A stretch of DNA of 64,000 nt. Source: Gnetum montanum. Taxonomy: Eukaryota; Streptophyta; Gnetopsida; Gnetales; Gnetaceae. The translations under genes were made by a program, and so were the position numbers. Shown here in pieces: positions 1 through 10,943 of the stretch. Position 1 is the first letter of the stretch; each line of letters starts with the position of its first letter. Location: contig MNCI01002984.1 of NCBI GenBank assembly GCA_015680685.1, forward strand, positions 109,279-173,278, read 5' to 3'. The notes below the pieces were generated by a model. It was not told the DNA's origin. It saw only the letters and a list, made by a program, of their open reading frames with translations, and made no database searches.

Positions 1-293
1 GGCTTTCATGGACTTGGCTGGGCCTTTTACCAAGCCTATGGTGATCATCTTGCATCGGCAAGAAGAAAGACTGTAGCCGGATGCTAGTGAGTTAGGCTTT
101 GTTTGTGCCTTACCATAGTCCATTTTGGCCATTGCTAACGTGCTTAGTCATGTAACAGGTGCTACTACTGATGTCTCAGGACTTCCTCTGCCTCATACTG
201 AGTCATGGGCTGAAGTCCTTAACAAGCTTACGTTTGTTCAGGGACTTGTCAATGACATGATCAAACGCCTTCAGCAGGCAAACCCTCGTGCAG

Positions 294-395
294 GTAAGTA
301 GGAGTGTTAACTGCCCTTTTGTTGTTACATTGAAATTTTTTAGTTTGTTGATTATGTTATGCTAACGTGATTACTATGCTTTCTATGCTGAATAG
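294..395 (+). other. Intron in T1 antisense gene
   Basis: A GT-AG intron of 102 bp with a strong donor (GCAG|GTAAGT) and acceptor (GAATAG|CC). It splits an Ala codon after its first base, joining a ...NPRA end to SWLKWDP. T2 has an intron at the same codon and phase (12,605-12,695), joining ...DPEI-A to SHLKWDP. Confidence 0.8.
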
Positions 396-1219
396 CCTCT
401 TGGCTTAAGTGGGACCCGGCACAACCTATGGAGGTTAGTGTGGTACCTGCACTCTCACCTAACGTGATTGAGGTGTCTCATCATATGTTTGATGAGGCTT
501 ACAAATGTGTCTTGCACTTGGCATGCTCCCTATGGGAGTGTAGATGTACCAACAAGTACCTGTGGAAACGGGTCCAAAGGGCCGATCAAAGAGAGGCCGA
601 ATTGGTCGTCAAGGTGGAGAAGCTCAGGTCAAGAATCAATTTCCTCATAAACCGTAACACTGACTCTATCAATTTACAAAGGGCTATGGACGACTATGCC
701 AAGTTTTGGACTGTCGTTCATCAAAATGTGGAGTCCACCCGTGAAAGAATCGAACAGTAGATGCAGATGAACTTGCTAGCCCAGAAGTGCCAAGATATGA
801 AGGACATTAGCACTAAGGTCTTCGAATGGGGAAAAACCCAGAGGGATCACAAATATACATACAAGCTAGAAAACAAAACCCATCGAAGATTGTATAAAGA
901 CACTGTTGTGGAGGCATTCTCGTACAAAACGTTCATGAAGGCCATCGGTGCTTCTAAGGCCTATGCCAGGTTTAAAGAGCAAGTAAAGGTCATGGAGTCT
1001 CCTGACCTAAGGGTGAACCTTCCTACAGAAGATACTGCAACCGCCTCCCTTTCTCGAGAACCTATAAAGTGGACGACCTTGTAAAGGAAGAAGGTTGTCA
1101 CTGCGAATGTTGAGCTTAGTGACAGGCATTGGATGGACATTTCTATAGAGGAGATTGGGCATCGCCTCAAGCTCGGTCTAGACCAGATACCTCTTGAGAC
1201 TGACGTAGGCTCTCCTTAG

Positions 1220-1292
1220 GTTAGTCGCTTTAATGCTATGCTATAGCTAGCGTTTATTTGTTACCCTAGCTAACTATAGTTTTGGAATATAG
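1220..1292 (+). other. Terminal intron in T1 antisense gene
   Basis: A GT-AG intron of 73 bp with donor TTAG|GTTAGT. The codon just before it is TAG in both T1 and T2, followed by an open, similar Gly/Asp-rich last exon in both. The simplest reading is CAG|GT mutated to TAG|GT. A genuine stop at this position cannot be ruled out. Confidence 0.6.
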
Positions 1293-1427
1293 GCCCTCAA
1301 TGAAGGTGTGAGGCCCATGGAGGGAGGAAATGAAGAGCCGGTAAGGGGCAACATAGGAGCGGGCGATGCACAAGTAGGTGAAGAGGGGGCAAATGGTGAA
1401 GGCGATGCGAACAGAGATAACCCATGA

Positions 1428-1748
1428 CAGCATGGGACTCCTCTCTCTCTTTTTCTTTTTTATTAAAAATTTTGAAAATTTTACAAACACTACCAATGGG
1501 AGAAAATTTTGAATGAAATGGAAAACTTTAGAAAGGAGACTGATTTTGTATTAACTTATGCCTTATGTAAAGTTTTCACGCTCTCGTATGCTAGTTTTAG
1601 GCCATTTCGGGCCATTGCTAGTTTTGGGCCATTTTGGGTCGTTAGTGTAGCATGTTGAAAGGACGGCATATTGACAAGACAAGGAAATGATGAATATGCA
1701 AGGATAGCGACTAGGTGGGAGGTCGCAAAGCTGCTATGCTATGCGTAG
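1428..1748. repeat. Linker between antisense gene and protease of T1
   Basis: No gene is seen here. The stretch carries short repeats of the words AGTTTTAGGCCATT and GGGCCATTG (about 1,585-1,650). The same words occur at the equivalent place in T2 (13,820-14,045) and, amplified, in F (60,645-60,960). A single copy of the LTR word (GCTATGCTATGCGTAGC) lies near 1,733. Confidence 0.5.
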
Positions 1749-2420
1749 CTACCTCTTGACCTTTCGCGGGTTGATCAGGACATAAGGTCGAGGTGTTTCG
1801 CCTGGGCCCCTACTCATAACACTGTCCTTTGCTTGCAAGGGAAATTCACACCATGCGTTTTCGATTTGAGGGTTAGCTCGTTGGACCAATCCCTCCGTTG
1901 TATGATTAATGCATGCATGAGCAGGTGCGTCATCTTCAAAGGTTGTAACTTCTGAACCCTGTTCCATGCCTATGTTGCTAATTGCTTGTGTTACTACCTC
2001 GTCGCCATGGATTATCACCTCCTTACCCATGTATGGTAAGTGCATTTCCTGGTGTATAGGTGAGGAGACAGCCCTAAGTTGTGCTAACCACGATCTTCCC
2101 AAGATTAGGTTAAACTCGGGCATTTCTTCAACCATGACGAATGTTGCGTCTATGGGGAACTGGTCCCTTGCTACGAAGTTTACATGAACTGTGCCCTTCA
2201 CCAAGATGCATGCCCCGTTGAAGGACCACAAACACGACATCGTCGTTGGTTTAATCTGGTTGACCAATCCCAACTTATCTATAATAGGGAAGGAAATGAA
2301 ATTTGTGGCAGCCCCATCATCGATGTGTATCCTTCAGATCCGGTCTTGGCTGACCCGAATTGTGATGAAGAGAGGCATTGTAGTCACTTGACCCCCTTCG
2401 GGATCTTCCTTAATGGTGTT
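1749..2420 (-). pseudogene. T1 retropepsin (protease) and C-terminal tail
   Basis: This is the protease end of the T1 gag-protease frame, reading leftward. The catalytic segment reads HIDDGAATNFI (DDGA at 2,310-2,321), followed by IDKLGL and, later, FNLILGRSWL, the ILG flap-side motif of Ty3/gypsy retropepsins. After about 90 more residues, ending LINPRKVKR, the frame stops at 1749 and no RT follows. T2 ends with a similar tail (TWAELPFQ against AWCEFPLQ), so the end looks natural rather than truncated. A retropepsin would mature the gag polyprotein inside the particle. The usual D-S/T-G is D-D-G in both copies. The 5' side is split from gag by the solo LTR at 2,421-4,068. Confidence 0.75.
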
Positions 2421-4068
2421 TGAAACACCACAAAAATTTGGACCTTGCACTTTCAGACATGAATCAACCTAAGTCATGATGCTTCCCAGCATAACCGAAA
2501 TTGGCAAACTTCACAAACAGCATCGAATGGAGTCGAATCAAACAAGTAAAAGTTCCCCAAGATCCACTAGTGACTACATCAACATCTGGAAACAAGAAGT
2601 GCAAGTTTCAAACTCAAAACACTAAGTTTTGACTAAGTATACTTCTTGCACACAAGCCTGCATGCCCAACATGCAGCTCAACATGCAGCAACTTTGGGCC
2701 CTAAAAATGAGCCAAAACATGCTAGAATTGAGTGTTTGGACCCCCTAGAACCTTCACCAAGGTCCCCAGCAGCTCTCAGCCTCCTAAAAATCAAATTTTG
2801 GACCCTAAATGATGCATTTTCATGTGTGTATGCTGGGTACATTTTGGTGTACGTTGACCAGCGTACGCCACCAAAAATGGCCCAAAACAGGCATCAAAGA
2901 GCAATATTTTCACCTGAAATTGACTCCTAGAGGTAAGGCAATTGTCAAGCATCGTCCTAGGCTCCCGAAAATGAAGATTCAACCTTGAAATGATGCACTT
3001 CCATGACCTATACGCTGAGCATGCATACCCTGCACGCCCAGTGTGTACCACCAAAAGCGAGGTTGATCAGACGATTCAGCCAACCTGCACGTTGATCTGC
3101 ACATCCAGCGTGCATGCTCAGTGTGCAACATAGCGTATGCCACTTGAAGCCTTCCAAAATAGTATTAGATCAAGTCCAAATGAGTTGAAAATCTATAGGC
3201 AGCATTCTCATGATACCAAAGTTCAAATCCAAGGGCCAAGTTCAAGATTCTCTATTGTAACAGTAATGTTCATTTGTAAAGTTCAATTCTTTTGTATTGG
3301 TCAAGTCTGTATGCTGGGTTCACATGCCCAGTGTGTACACGCTAGCATAGAGCATGTTGTATAGTTGTAATATTCTTTGCACTCGAGCAATGTAGGCACA
3401 TGTCATCCAACTCAAAATTTTCTCACCAATGGCCACTCATACCACTCCAAATCCAAGTTTCACACCCTAAAACCTATAAAAATCCCAATTTCCCACCAAG
3501 TAAAGAGGGGGAGAAAACAAAGAAAAAAGGGAAAAAAGAAAGGGAGAGATAAAAAAATATCACATTTTGGAGATGATTTGGAACACCAACCCTGCATGCT
3601 GGACTTCTACCCTGCACGCTGACCATATAGCCTTCACGCTGTGCCTGCAGTCCAAACCAACATACCATCATCCCTCCACATTCACCAAGGCTCTTCGTCC
3701 TCCTTGTGTCAGATCCACAATTGTGTTCAGACCGGTGCACTGTAATCTTCATTATGCAATAAAATTGCTTCATTTCTGATCAAGATCTATTACAGTTTTC
3801 ATTCATTCTTACTTACCTCTTTGTTTATATTCCTGCACATTTACGTTTTGGTTTACGTTTATTATGTTGTTTACACATAATCCAGCATATGGCACATTAG
3901 CATACGTTTAGCGAAATCCTTGTTTGATCCACGTGCGGACCACCCAAGGTACTCTACCTTCGTTAGTTCCAGCTCGTCCTCAAGCGAAGGTAGAGTCTTC
4001 TGTGCTTGTCTATAGATCTCCCGGTGCTTGTTCATTCTAGCCTTGTACCGACGATTTCAGACAGTACA
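2421..4068 (+). mobile_element. Solo LTR inserted in T1, with 5-bp target duplication
   Basis: A 1,648-bp insertion that starts TGAAACACC and ends CAGTACA. It is flanked by the direct repeat GTGTT (2,416-2,420 and 4,069-4,073). The T2 gag runs straight through the same position, which confirms the empty-site structure. A TATA-like CCTATAAAAATCC at about 3,475 gives plus orientation. Upstream of it are scattered words around CTGCACGCTG and CAGCGTGCA in both orientations (2,650-3,360), with more at 3,590-3,650. There is no coding capacity. Insertion plus duplication is 1,653 bp, a multiple of three, so the host frame resumes in phase. Confidence 0.85.
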
Positions 4069-4073
4069 GTGTT

Positions 4074-7000
4074 GCTATTTAAAGTTAATTGAGGTACTGC
4101 GGGCACTGTGGGTATAGAGGGGAGTATGACCGAGTGGATCACTTTCTCTTTTTTTGGCATGTTTTCGTCGACCGAAATCGCCGTTAACATGTGGACTAGA
4201 GCCTCGCAATGAGGTACAGATGTCATGACCAGGTCATACAAGCTCAACGTAGCATTTTTCTACCTTAGGGCTTGCCCAACCTAGGTGAGGGTGTCTAAGA
4301 AGTTTTGGCTACCCGCCTGTTTGACACTTTCCTTCTCCTCGATTTGTCCTAGAAGACGAATCTCTCGAGGAGAGACGGCCTCAAACCTAGTTTTGGATCT
4401 TTGTCGGCAAGGTGATGTAGGTTGTGTAATCGAGTCAACCTTCATCTTTGGTGATGAAGGTGTAAATACAAGGGGCGAAGGCGTAGGCTTGGAGATAATT
4501 TTGATAGTATTCCCCTTTGACACCTCGCCCACCAAGTAGGCTTCTCGCCTGGTGGGGCGAGGAGGTTGTTTAATGTTGTTGTACGGGATGGGGGCTATTG
4601 AAGATGTTGGTCCCCTGATGATGAATGGAGCTAGAGGTGGTGACTGACGAGGTCACGTGGCCTCACCAACAGGTGGTGTAGAAGTAGATGCCCATGGTGG
4701 GACTTTCAAGATGAAGGGCAGCTGCGAACTTGGACCAACCATTGGTGGTATTGGTGCACTACGCTGAGGCACACGAATCACAAACAGCTGGAAAGGTGGC
4801 ATGGAATCATTGTCAATACCGATGGCATTGATTACGTAACCAGCATTATTGGCATTGAGGGGGTCTATGTAGACATACATAGATTGATTTTCAGGGTGTA
4901 CTGGGTTACTTTCATCCAGCATCAACTTTCCTAGGTCGATTAATCTTTGGATGTCATCCTGTAACAATAGACAATAATCCCTGGTGTGACCACATAGTTG
5001 GTGGTAGTCACAAAACCTATCTAGCCTGAAACCCCTAGGAAACGGGGACTCATTGGGCAAGGCCAAAGAGGGATTCCTAAGGAGCTCGCAGTAGCATCAA
5101 TGTCTCATGTTTGCTTCCTCTGACATTTGCTTGTGTTGGATGTATCCCACTGCCAATAGTTGCTTCATGAGTTCTGAAGGTTTGAGAGGCAATGGGGTGT
5201 ATTTCGAATGATCTTTACCCTCAAAGTTGGGTTTAGTGTATGCAGATGTCTCGGGTGTAGGTGCGGCAGGTTGTGATGCTTGGCCTGATTTGGGTGTAGA
5301 GTCAGCCGTAGGAATGGATGGTTTCTTATTATTCTTTCTTCTGCTATTGCTATGTTTGGGCTTGGCCTCAGCTGCCACAGTAGCCACCATGGTTGTTGGG
5401 GCCTTACCCTTGTCCTTTTTTGCGAAACTGTTCTTGTAAGTGATGTAGGCTAGGTCTTTGCTCGCCTCGACCGTGTCTTGTATGTTTTTCGTCTAAGCGA
5501 AAGCTTGGCTAAGTGAGCATGGAGCGAGGTAATACAGTTTGGACTTGATGAATTCATTCACCACACCCTTAAAGATGGCTAACAAGTGAGCCTCCAGGAT
5601 GGGCTCACGGATTTCGTTAAGTGTCGCGCTCCAACGTTGAATGAATTTTTGGACTAGTTCTAATGGGTCTTGTTTCACGCCCATTAGCTGATCCAATGTG
5701 GTTTTTGGCTTCAAGTTATATTTGAAGCGTGTCACAAGCTGGGTCAAAAGTTCTTTCAAAGTCAAAATGGATGAACGTGGCAATGTGCAGTACCAATCTA
5801 GGGCTTTTTCGACTAGGGACATGGCGAAGACACGAATGATCGTATGCAGCCACTGTTGTAATAGCAAAGACTCTGACTGGAAAGTGAGGAGATGGGTATT
5901 GGGATTCCCTTCCTTGTCATACTTCGTGAAGTGCGGGAGGGACATCCCAGGTGGCAATATTAAAGCAGGGATTGCAACGTTGACGGGGTCATCCTGATAG
6001 AAGTCCATGACTTGTACTGTATTGGACCCAATAGCTTTGAGGTGTTTTACTTTCTCAATTAGGGTCTGGATAAGCTAAAATGCTTGGTCTAGACCCAGTG
6101 ACGTTGTAGATGGCTAAGGGACTGCAGAGGCAACTCCCACATGTGGTATGGTGGTGGTGGCAATTTGACCCATCGGGGGTGCCGTTGGGACCACCCTCGC
6201 TAAAGGTGTTGTTTGCATTGTCCACCACTTGGTGGGTGGTATTGTTGGAGTGATAATAGCGGGTTGAGTCACCAAATAGGTCGTTTGGATTACCGATGGG
6301 ATAGACCATGGCCCCATGCCAAGATGTACCGTTTGCGGGGTCGGGTAGGCCTGAGGGTGAACATAGTGAGACATCTACGATGGTTGCAGAATGAACGAAG
6401 AAGCGAACGGGGTCCACCACGTGGATGGGCCTGGGCCCATCACAGTGGATGAAACATATACATAGATAGGAATTAGTGTAGGAGTTATGTGTGGTTGCAA
6501 AGTAGGTACTGTATGGATATGCTGTAGGGTAGCCGTGATAGGCATGTTGTGCACTGTGGGAGCATGCTGATAAACGGCTTGCAGCTGCATAGTTGCTGCG
6601 GGGGCAACCGGGGAATGGGAGTGATGATGCACTGGGAATGTAGCATGGCTATCCATTGCAATTATGGTTGTAGGCTGTTGAAGCATAGGCATAATGATAA
6701 AGGGGCTAGTGATAGATAGCAGGTTGGCCCAGAAGGACTGGGTAGGCAGGATAGGAATGGGGTTGGCTTGACCTCCCTCGTCAGATTGGGAATCGAGTTC
6801 CTCTTGCCTGTCTTGAAAGACATCATCCTGGTTGGATGTTGTGTCTTATTGCTCCCTAATCCTAGTCAACTAGATTAGTTGATCTAGAAGCCTTTGGTAA
6901 GCTTACGTTAAAGGTAAAGAAATGCCCAAGGTAGGAACGAATTCCTCCCTGTTGCAGTAAGTGAGCTCAAAGTTACATTTTTCTTCGAGTTCATGTAAAT

Positions 7001-7208
7001 CCAAGGGCATATTAGCCTGCACCTTTGCACAAAGGAAATTGTAATGCTCGTGTTACTGGGCCAATTCCTTAGGTCCTCGATTTTGGATTCTAAGAGACCA
7101 GCATGCTTCCTGCATTGGATTCAGCTGTTGTTCAGCACTAGTAGTACCTTGGACCACAAAGGGCACCTCCGTGTTGAAGGTGTCCATAGCGGTGGTGGCG
7201 GAAGCCAT
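4074..7208 (-). pseudogene. T1 gag (Ty3/gypsy capsid-nucleocapsid precursor)
   Basis: The gag frame starts at the ATG read from 7,208 (MASATTAMDTF). I chose this start because T2 has a matching start at 18,114. In order, the protein shows an N-terminal acidic region, a Pro/His/Thr-rich linker (6,692-6,114), and the capsid domain (6,008-5,493) with ALDWYCTLP, FKYNLKPK and FIQRWS, typical of Retrotrans_gag. A Lys/Ser/Pro-rich stretch (5,390-5,097) precedes a degenerate zinc knuckle, CDYHQLCGHTRDYC (about 5,014-4,971), and a Pro-rich tail. Frames 7,208 to 4,074 are in one register, broken only by stop codons, several being CAA/CAG to TAA/TAG changes. It would coat the element RNA in cytoplasmic particles. 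Confidence 0.82.
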
Positions 7209-8142
7209 TTCTAAGCAATTGATTATGCAAAAAAATGCAAAAAGTGCAATAGAACAGAAGGATTGAAAAAAGTGATAAAAGGATGGTTTTGTGTCTTACC
7301 GGATTCTAGGGGAATCGTCGGGGCGACCAATCTATACCACAGAAAGCGTAAACAACCACAAAGGGTGTCATGTCTATGCCTATGCGTGATGAGGTACAGA
7401 GCACATGCAAGACTACCGTAAGGCAAGTTCAGTTGACAAACGATCAAGAAGGCTTTATGTCCCGCAGGATCCCAAAGGGACCATTGAGGTGACTGACCTA
7501 CATCACACAAGGCGTAAACAACCTCCGAGGGTGTCACATTTTCACCTACGCTGTCTAGGGTGCAGAACGTGTGCAGGACTTCTGTAAAAAGGAAAAGCAA
7601 GTTACATCACCGTCAGAAGGCTTATTGTCTCATAGGGTTCTGGAGGAACCGTCGAGGTGACCAATCTACACCATACGATGCATAAACAACCATAGATGGG
7701 TATCAAGTCTATGCTAATGCAAGCTGAGGTGTGGAAGGCATACGAGACTACCATAAGATCCTAGAGGGACCATCGAGGTGACCGGTTTGTACCACACTAG
7801 ATGGGGTACAGAATGCAGGAAAGACAACCGTAGGATGGGCAAGCTAGCTAGCAATCAGGTAGGCTTTATGTCTCACAAGATCCCAAAGGGACCGTCGAGG
7901 CGATTGATCTGTACCACACAGGATGGGGTTTAGAATGCATGCAATACAACCATAGAATGAGCTAGTTAAAATGGTGATCAGAGGCCTTGTGTTCCGTAGG
8001 GTTCCGGAGGAACTGTCGAGGCGACCGATCTGCACCACATAGAGTGCAAACAACTGTAAGAGGGTGTCACATTTATGCTTGTGTGTATTAGGGTGTAGAA
8101 GGCTCACAGAACTACCATGACATGCAGTAAAGGCACCAAAAG
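7209..8142 (-). repeat. T1 leader: six diverged hairpin-bearing repeats
   Basis: This is the untranslated leader between PBS and gag. It contains six units of about 120-170 bp starting near 7,302, 7,467, 7,636, 7,757, 7,879 and 8,000. Each begins with a short stem-loop: GATTC/GAATC (7,302-7,316), TCCC/GGGA (7,467-7,482), GGTTC/GAACC (7,636-7,650), TCC/GGA (7,757-7,771), TCCC/GGGA (7,879-7,893) and GTTCC/GGAAC (8,000-8,014). The stems differ in sequence yet remain paired. The rest of each unit repeats words such as CGAGGTGACC and ACAACCACA. T2 has only one unit. A role in RNA packaging or dimerisation is inference. Confidence 0.7.
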
Positions 8143-8160
8143 GCCCTCCTTCTAGCACCA
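8143..8160 (-). other. T1 primer binding site
   Basis: An 18-bp block reading (minus strand) TGGTGCTAGAAGGAGGGC, six bases inside the LTR edge. It starts TGG as expected for a tRNA 3' CCA end. The identical 18 bases occur at 18,464-18,481 in T2 although the flanks have diverged. I do not recognise the tRNA. Confidence 0.7.
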
Positions 8161-8166
8161 GAAAAT

Positions 8167-9981
8167 TGTAGCGACTGAAAATGTCGACCGCTGGAAGAAC
8201 GCTGGGGGTCAGCGGACGCGACAGTTCCAACCCTGTATCCGTGGGAGGGCAGTGCTGGGTGTGTACGAATACAGGGTGCCCTGAACGGTCTGGTCGATTA
8301 GGTAGGGACTTATGTCGACATCAATATAGCCTTTTGCAACATAAATAATGCGAAATGCGAGATAGTGCTTATGGGTAACTAAAGTAGGAGAGAAACTGTA
8401 AAAGTGCAACAGTAATACGAAATAATGCTTAAATATGAACAAAATAGAAAATAATGCAAAGAAACAAAACAGCAAATGGGGGATAAAGTAGAGTATAGTT
8501 AGAAACATGCATTGCTCCAAAGCTACAAACTTGTCTGGTCAGGATGGATATAATTGGCTGCACAATGTGATAGAGTGCAGAAGTCCCGAGAGCAACCAAG
8601 GCACACCAAGAAAAGAAAGAGCTATGCGCTTGGACACGGACTTCATGTACAAACAATGGGGGGCTCTACCAAGGTGGTAGAACAAAGATGGGGATCTTAC
8701 ACCAGCTAAAAGAGACTTTCTATTTCCAGTGTTAGACAGATAACTTTCATTATTACAATGCCAGCCAAAGAGGAAATCTTTGTTTCATAATTTCAAAGTT
8801 CCCACTACTTGGAAGCTGTTTGCTCCTAGAAAGATGCGAAATCTTTTGAAATTGCCAACTTTACAAATTGTTGACTTTTCTAAATTGCTGGTATTTTTTT
8901 AGTAAAACATTCTAGGCCTGTTATATGCTATTTTTCGGGATATTTATAGGGCTGAAGGTAAGAAAAAAGGGGCAATTTTAGTGCTACGTGCCACACGCTT
9001 GTGTTATCTTACTGCTGCTACTCGAGCCATCTGTGATCGCTGGAATTACAAGACCATTGCGATGCGAACCTACCATGCAATAACTACAATCCTACCATGC
9101 CATAATTATGCCGTCAGTGTCTGGAGACGTGTGCCAATGGTCTGATTAGGTGGAGTGCATTGATGTCATGCAACCACCTCTTTACCTTGCTATGCTTTGT
9201 GACGTAGCATGCTCGGCATAGTGTAGCACCTTGTCACACGTTCTGCTGTCTGTTACATGCCTGCTACGCTATGCTACACTACGTAGCGTAGAGTAGCATA
9301 GCAACTTGCCTTAGTCGTGAGAGTTTTACCGATTTGCAAACCATTCTCCCACGATGCAAGTTTTGTGAACTTTGTTGACTTCACCTTTCAAACTACCTTT
9401 TGTCTCTTCCATAGGATTGCTACGCCTTGCTGCACCATGTAGCTTAGCATAGCGTAGTAGTAGACATAGTTTGCCACTTCCTGACGAAAAAGGACATCAC
9501 TGTAGAACTCGAAATTGGGCAAGGGGAGTGGGTAGTAAAGTCGTTGTCATGCTACGTTATGTGACATCGCGTAGTGTAGCACTTCATTTCGTCATCATCT
9601 TCTGAAGCTTGCTACGCTACATAGTGTAGCATAGTGTAGCAGGCCTCATGACTTAGAAAACTTGCTGAACTGTTTCTTGCACATCTAGGATGCTACCACC
9701 GATTCTACACGATGTTCCTGAGCAGGCTGTCGGCTATTTAGGCTACTTTGATGGGCAGGCAAGATGGTACAGAACTTGTCCATGCTCAAAGTAGAAATTT
9801 TTTTGAATTGGCAGACCTGGACTCAGAACGTTCTTCTCCCGATGAACTTCCATTGTGCTGTGTGGACTACAAGATCCTGGTGAGGCCAGGATGACCCTAC
9901 ATTTTTTAGGGTGTTTCACTGGGGACTTAACATTTTGTGCCTAAGGGAAAATTTTTAAGTGGAGGGTCACACTACACTACA
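8167..9981 (-). mobile_element. LTR shared by T1 (5' LTR) and T2 (3' LTR)
   Basis: An LTR of about 1.8 kb, edges TGTAG...CTACA on the plus strand. The left edge abuts the T1 PBS. On the right the T2 interior begins, so one LTR serves both copies. A minus-strand TATA box (CCTATAAATATCC) lies at about 8,937-8,950. The block around 8,275-8,310 (GGTCTGGTCGATTA, GGGACTTA) matches the LTRs at 18,487, 62,815 and, more loosely, 58,278. The right edge could also be 9,976 because CTACA is doubled. No convincing polypurine tract is left beside it. Confidence 0.7.
9186..9650. promoter_or_regulatory. Palindromic GCTACGCTA/TAGCGTAGC array in T LTR
   Basis: Five clusters of the self-complementary word family built on CTACGCTA and TAGCGTAG lie near 9,190, 9,254, 9,420, 9,549 and 9,610. 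Each can fold into an imperfect hairpin, for example GCTACGCTATGCTAC then GTAGCGTAG. They sit upstream of the minus-strand TATA box and also directly upstream of the T2 antisense gene, so they could act on both transcription units. Confidence 0.65.
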
Positions 9982-10483
9982 TCAGTAATCATCACTTGAA
10001 CACAGTACTAACATTTGGTGCTTTGTCATGCAGGGTCATGTTGAAACCCGTCTTAATTGTGCTAGAAGTGGTAAGCATCCTATGCTACCTGAGTGAACTC
10101 GTGGCCAACATCCCTCCTCCCCATGCATAGGTGGGGCATCAGGCGATCTAGTTCCAGGAGGATGCTTGGGAGTTCCTAGAGTTCCTCCTTCGCTACTTTA
10201 GTGTGATTGTGTGGTCAGACTTGTTAGCTTAAACAACCACTGTTCTCATTGAAACATTGTTGCTCGGGGTAAACCAGGGCATCTTGAAGTTCATGGCTAA
10301 CAAGTTGATTAAGGGCAAAGGGGCGAAAGGCTCAAGTCAGTGCCTGAGGGGCCTAAGATGCTTGAGTTGAATTTGGGACATGCCCGAATTCAAATTCTAC
10401 CATAAATACAACATGTTATTTGTTGCCTGTCACATGGGCACCTACTTCCAGAACCCACCTAGGACTGTTTATTGTGCTGACAG

Positions 10484-10568
10484 GTGAGTCCTATGAAGAT
10501 GTTTCAAACATGTTGTATTATTTGTCTTGCATGGTCAAAAATGCTTAACGTACTTTGCATGTTACCAG
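10484..10568 (+). other. Intron in FCP1-like part of T2 antisense gene
   Basis: An 85-bp intron, CAG|GTGAGT to TTACCAG|G. Removing it rejoins an Arg codon (AG|G) and continues the frame from VYCAD into FVIDKDGLHG, which supports real past splicing. Confidence 0.65.
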
Positions 10569-10847
10569 GTTTGTGATTGACAAGGATGGTCTTCACGGTA
10601 ACATGGATACATTGGTGTTGGCCCAAATAGCTTTGTAAGAGTTCTCCTCTACAGGGAATGTGCGTGGCAGTGTCATAAAACAACTTGGGCTTGATTTCAA
10701 AACCTACCCAACCAAGTATGCCAAGTTCTATTTGAAGTGTAAGGAGCTTCGCTGGTTGGATAGCGAATGGGACAACCATCGACCACTTACCATAGAAGAT
10801 GTTTTGGTGGAAATTCCACCATTTCGTACACCATTCAAACCTGGTGT

Positions 10848-10943
10848 GTTAAGTTATGCATTTTTTTAATATGTGTTCAAGTAATTGACATTGCCTTTTC
10901 CTTCTTCTTTTTTTTTTGCTAATTTTATTGTTGATTGTTGCAG
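10848..10943 (+). other. Intron with strong polypyrimidine tract
   Basis: A 96-bp intron from GTTAAG to TTGTTGCAG with a CTTTTCCTTCTTC run before the acceptor. Splicing joins PFKPGV to SKRIPRGY in frame (GT|T codon). Confidence 0.65.

Larger units (their letters stand above)
1..1427 (+). pseudogene. T1 antisense gene, 3' exons (coiled-coil region)
   Basis: This is the 3' part of a multi-exon gene lying opposite to the gag-protease gene of element T1; its 5' part is beyond the window. I read exons at about 2-95 (weak), 159-293, 396-1219 and 1293-1427, with introns 294-395 and 1220-1292. The long exon encodes a charged, helix-prone stretch with the block ACSLWECRC, then LLAQK and VFEWG blocks. 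All are shared with copy T2 at 12,700-13,667. The last exon is Gly/Asp/Glu-rich and ends at TGA 1425-1427. Stops at 758-760 and 1082-1084 break the frame, so it is dead as it stands. The function of this part is unknown to me. Confidence in the exon model is high because T2 shows the same exon junctions. Confidence 0.72.

Noticed and set aside
8143-8160. tRNA gene fragment
   Set aside because: Only 18 bases match between T1 and T2, located exactly at the LTR edge, so a primer binding site explains it.
9186-9650. Terminal inverted repeats of a DNA transposon
   Set aside because: The palindromes recur many times inside LTRs at regular spacing and do not bound any unit with a target duplication.
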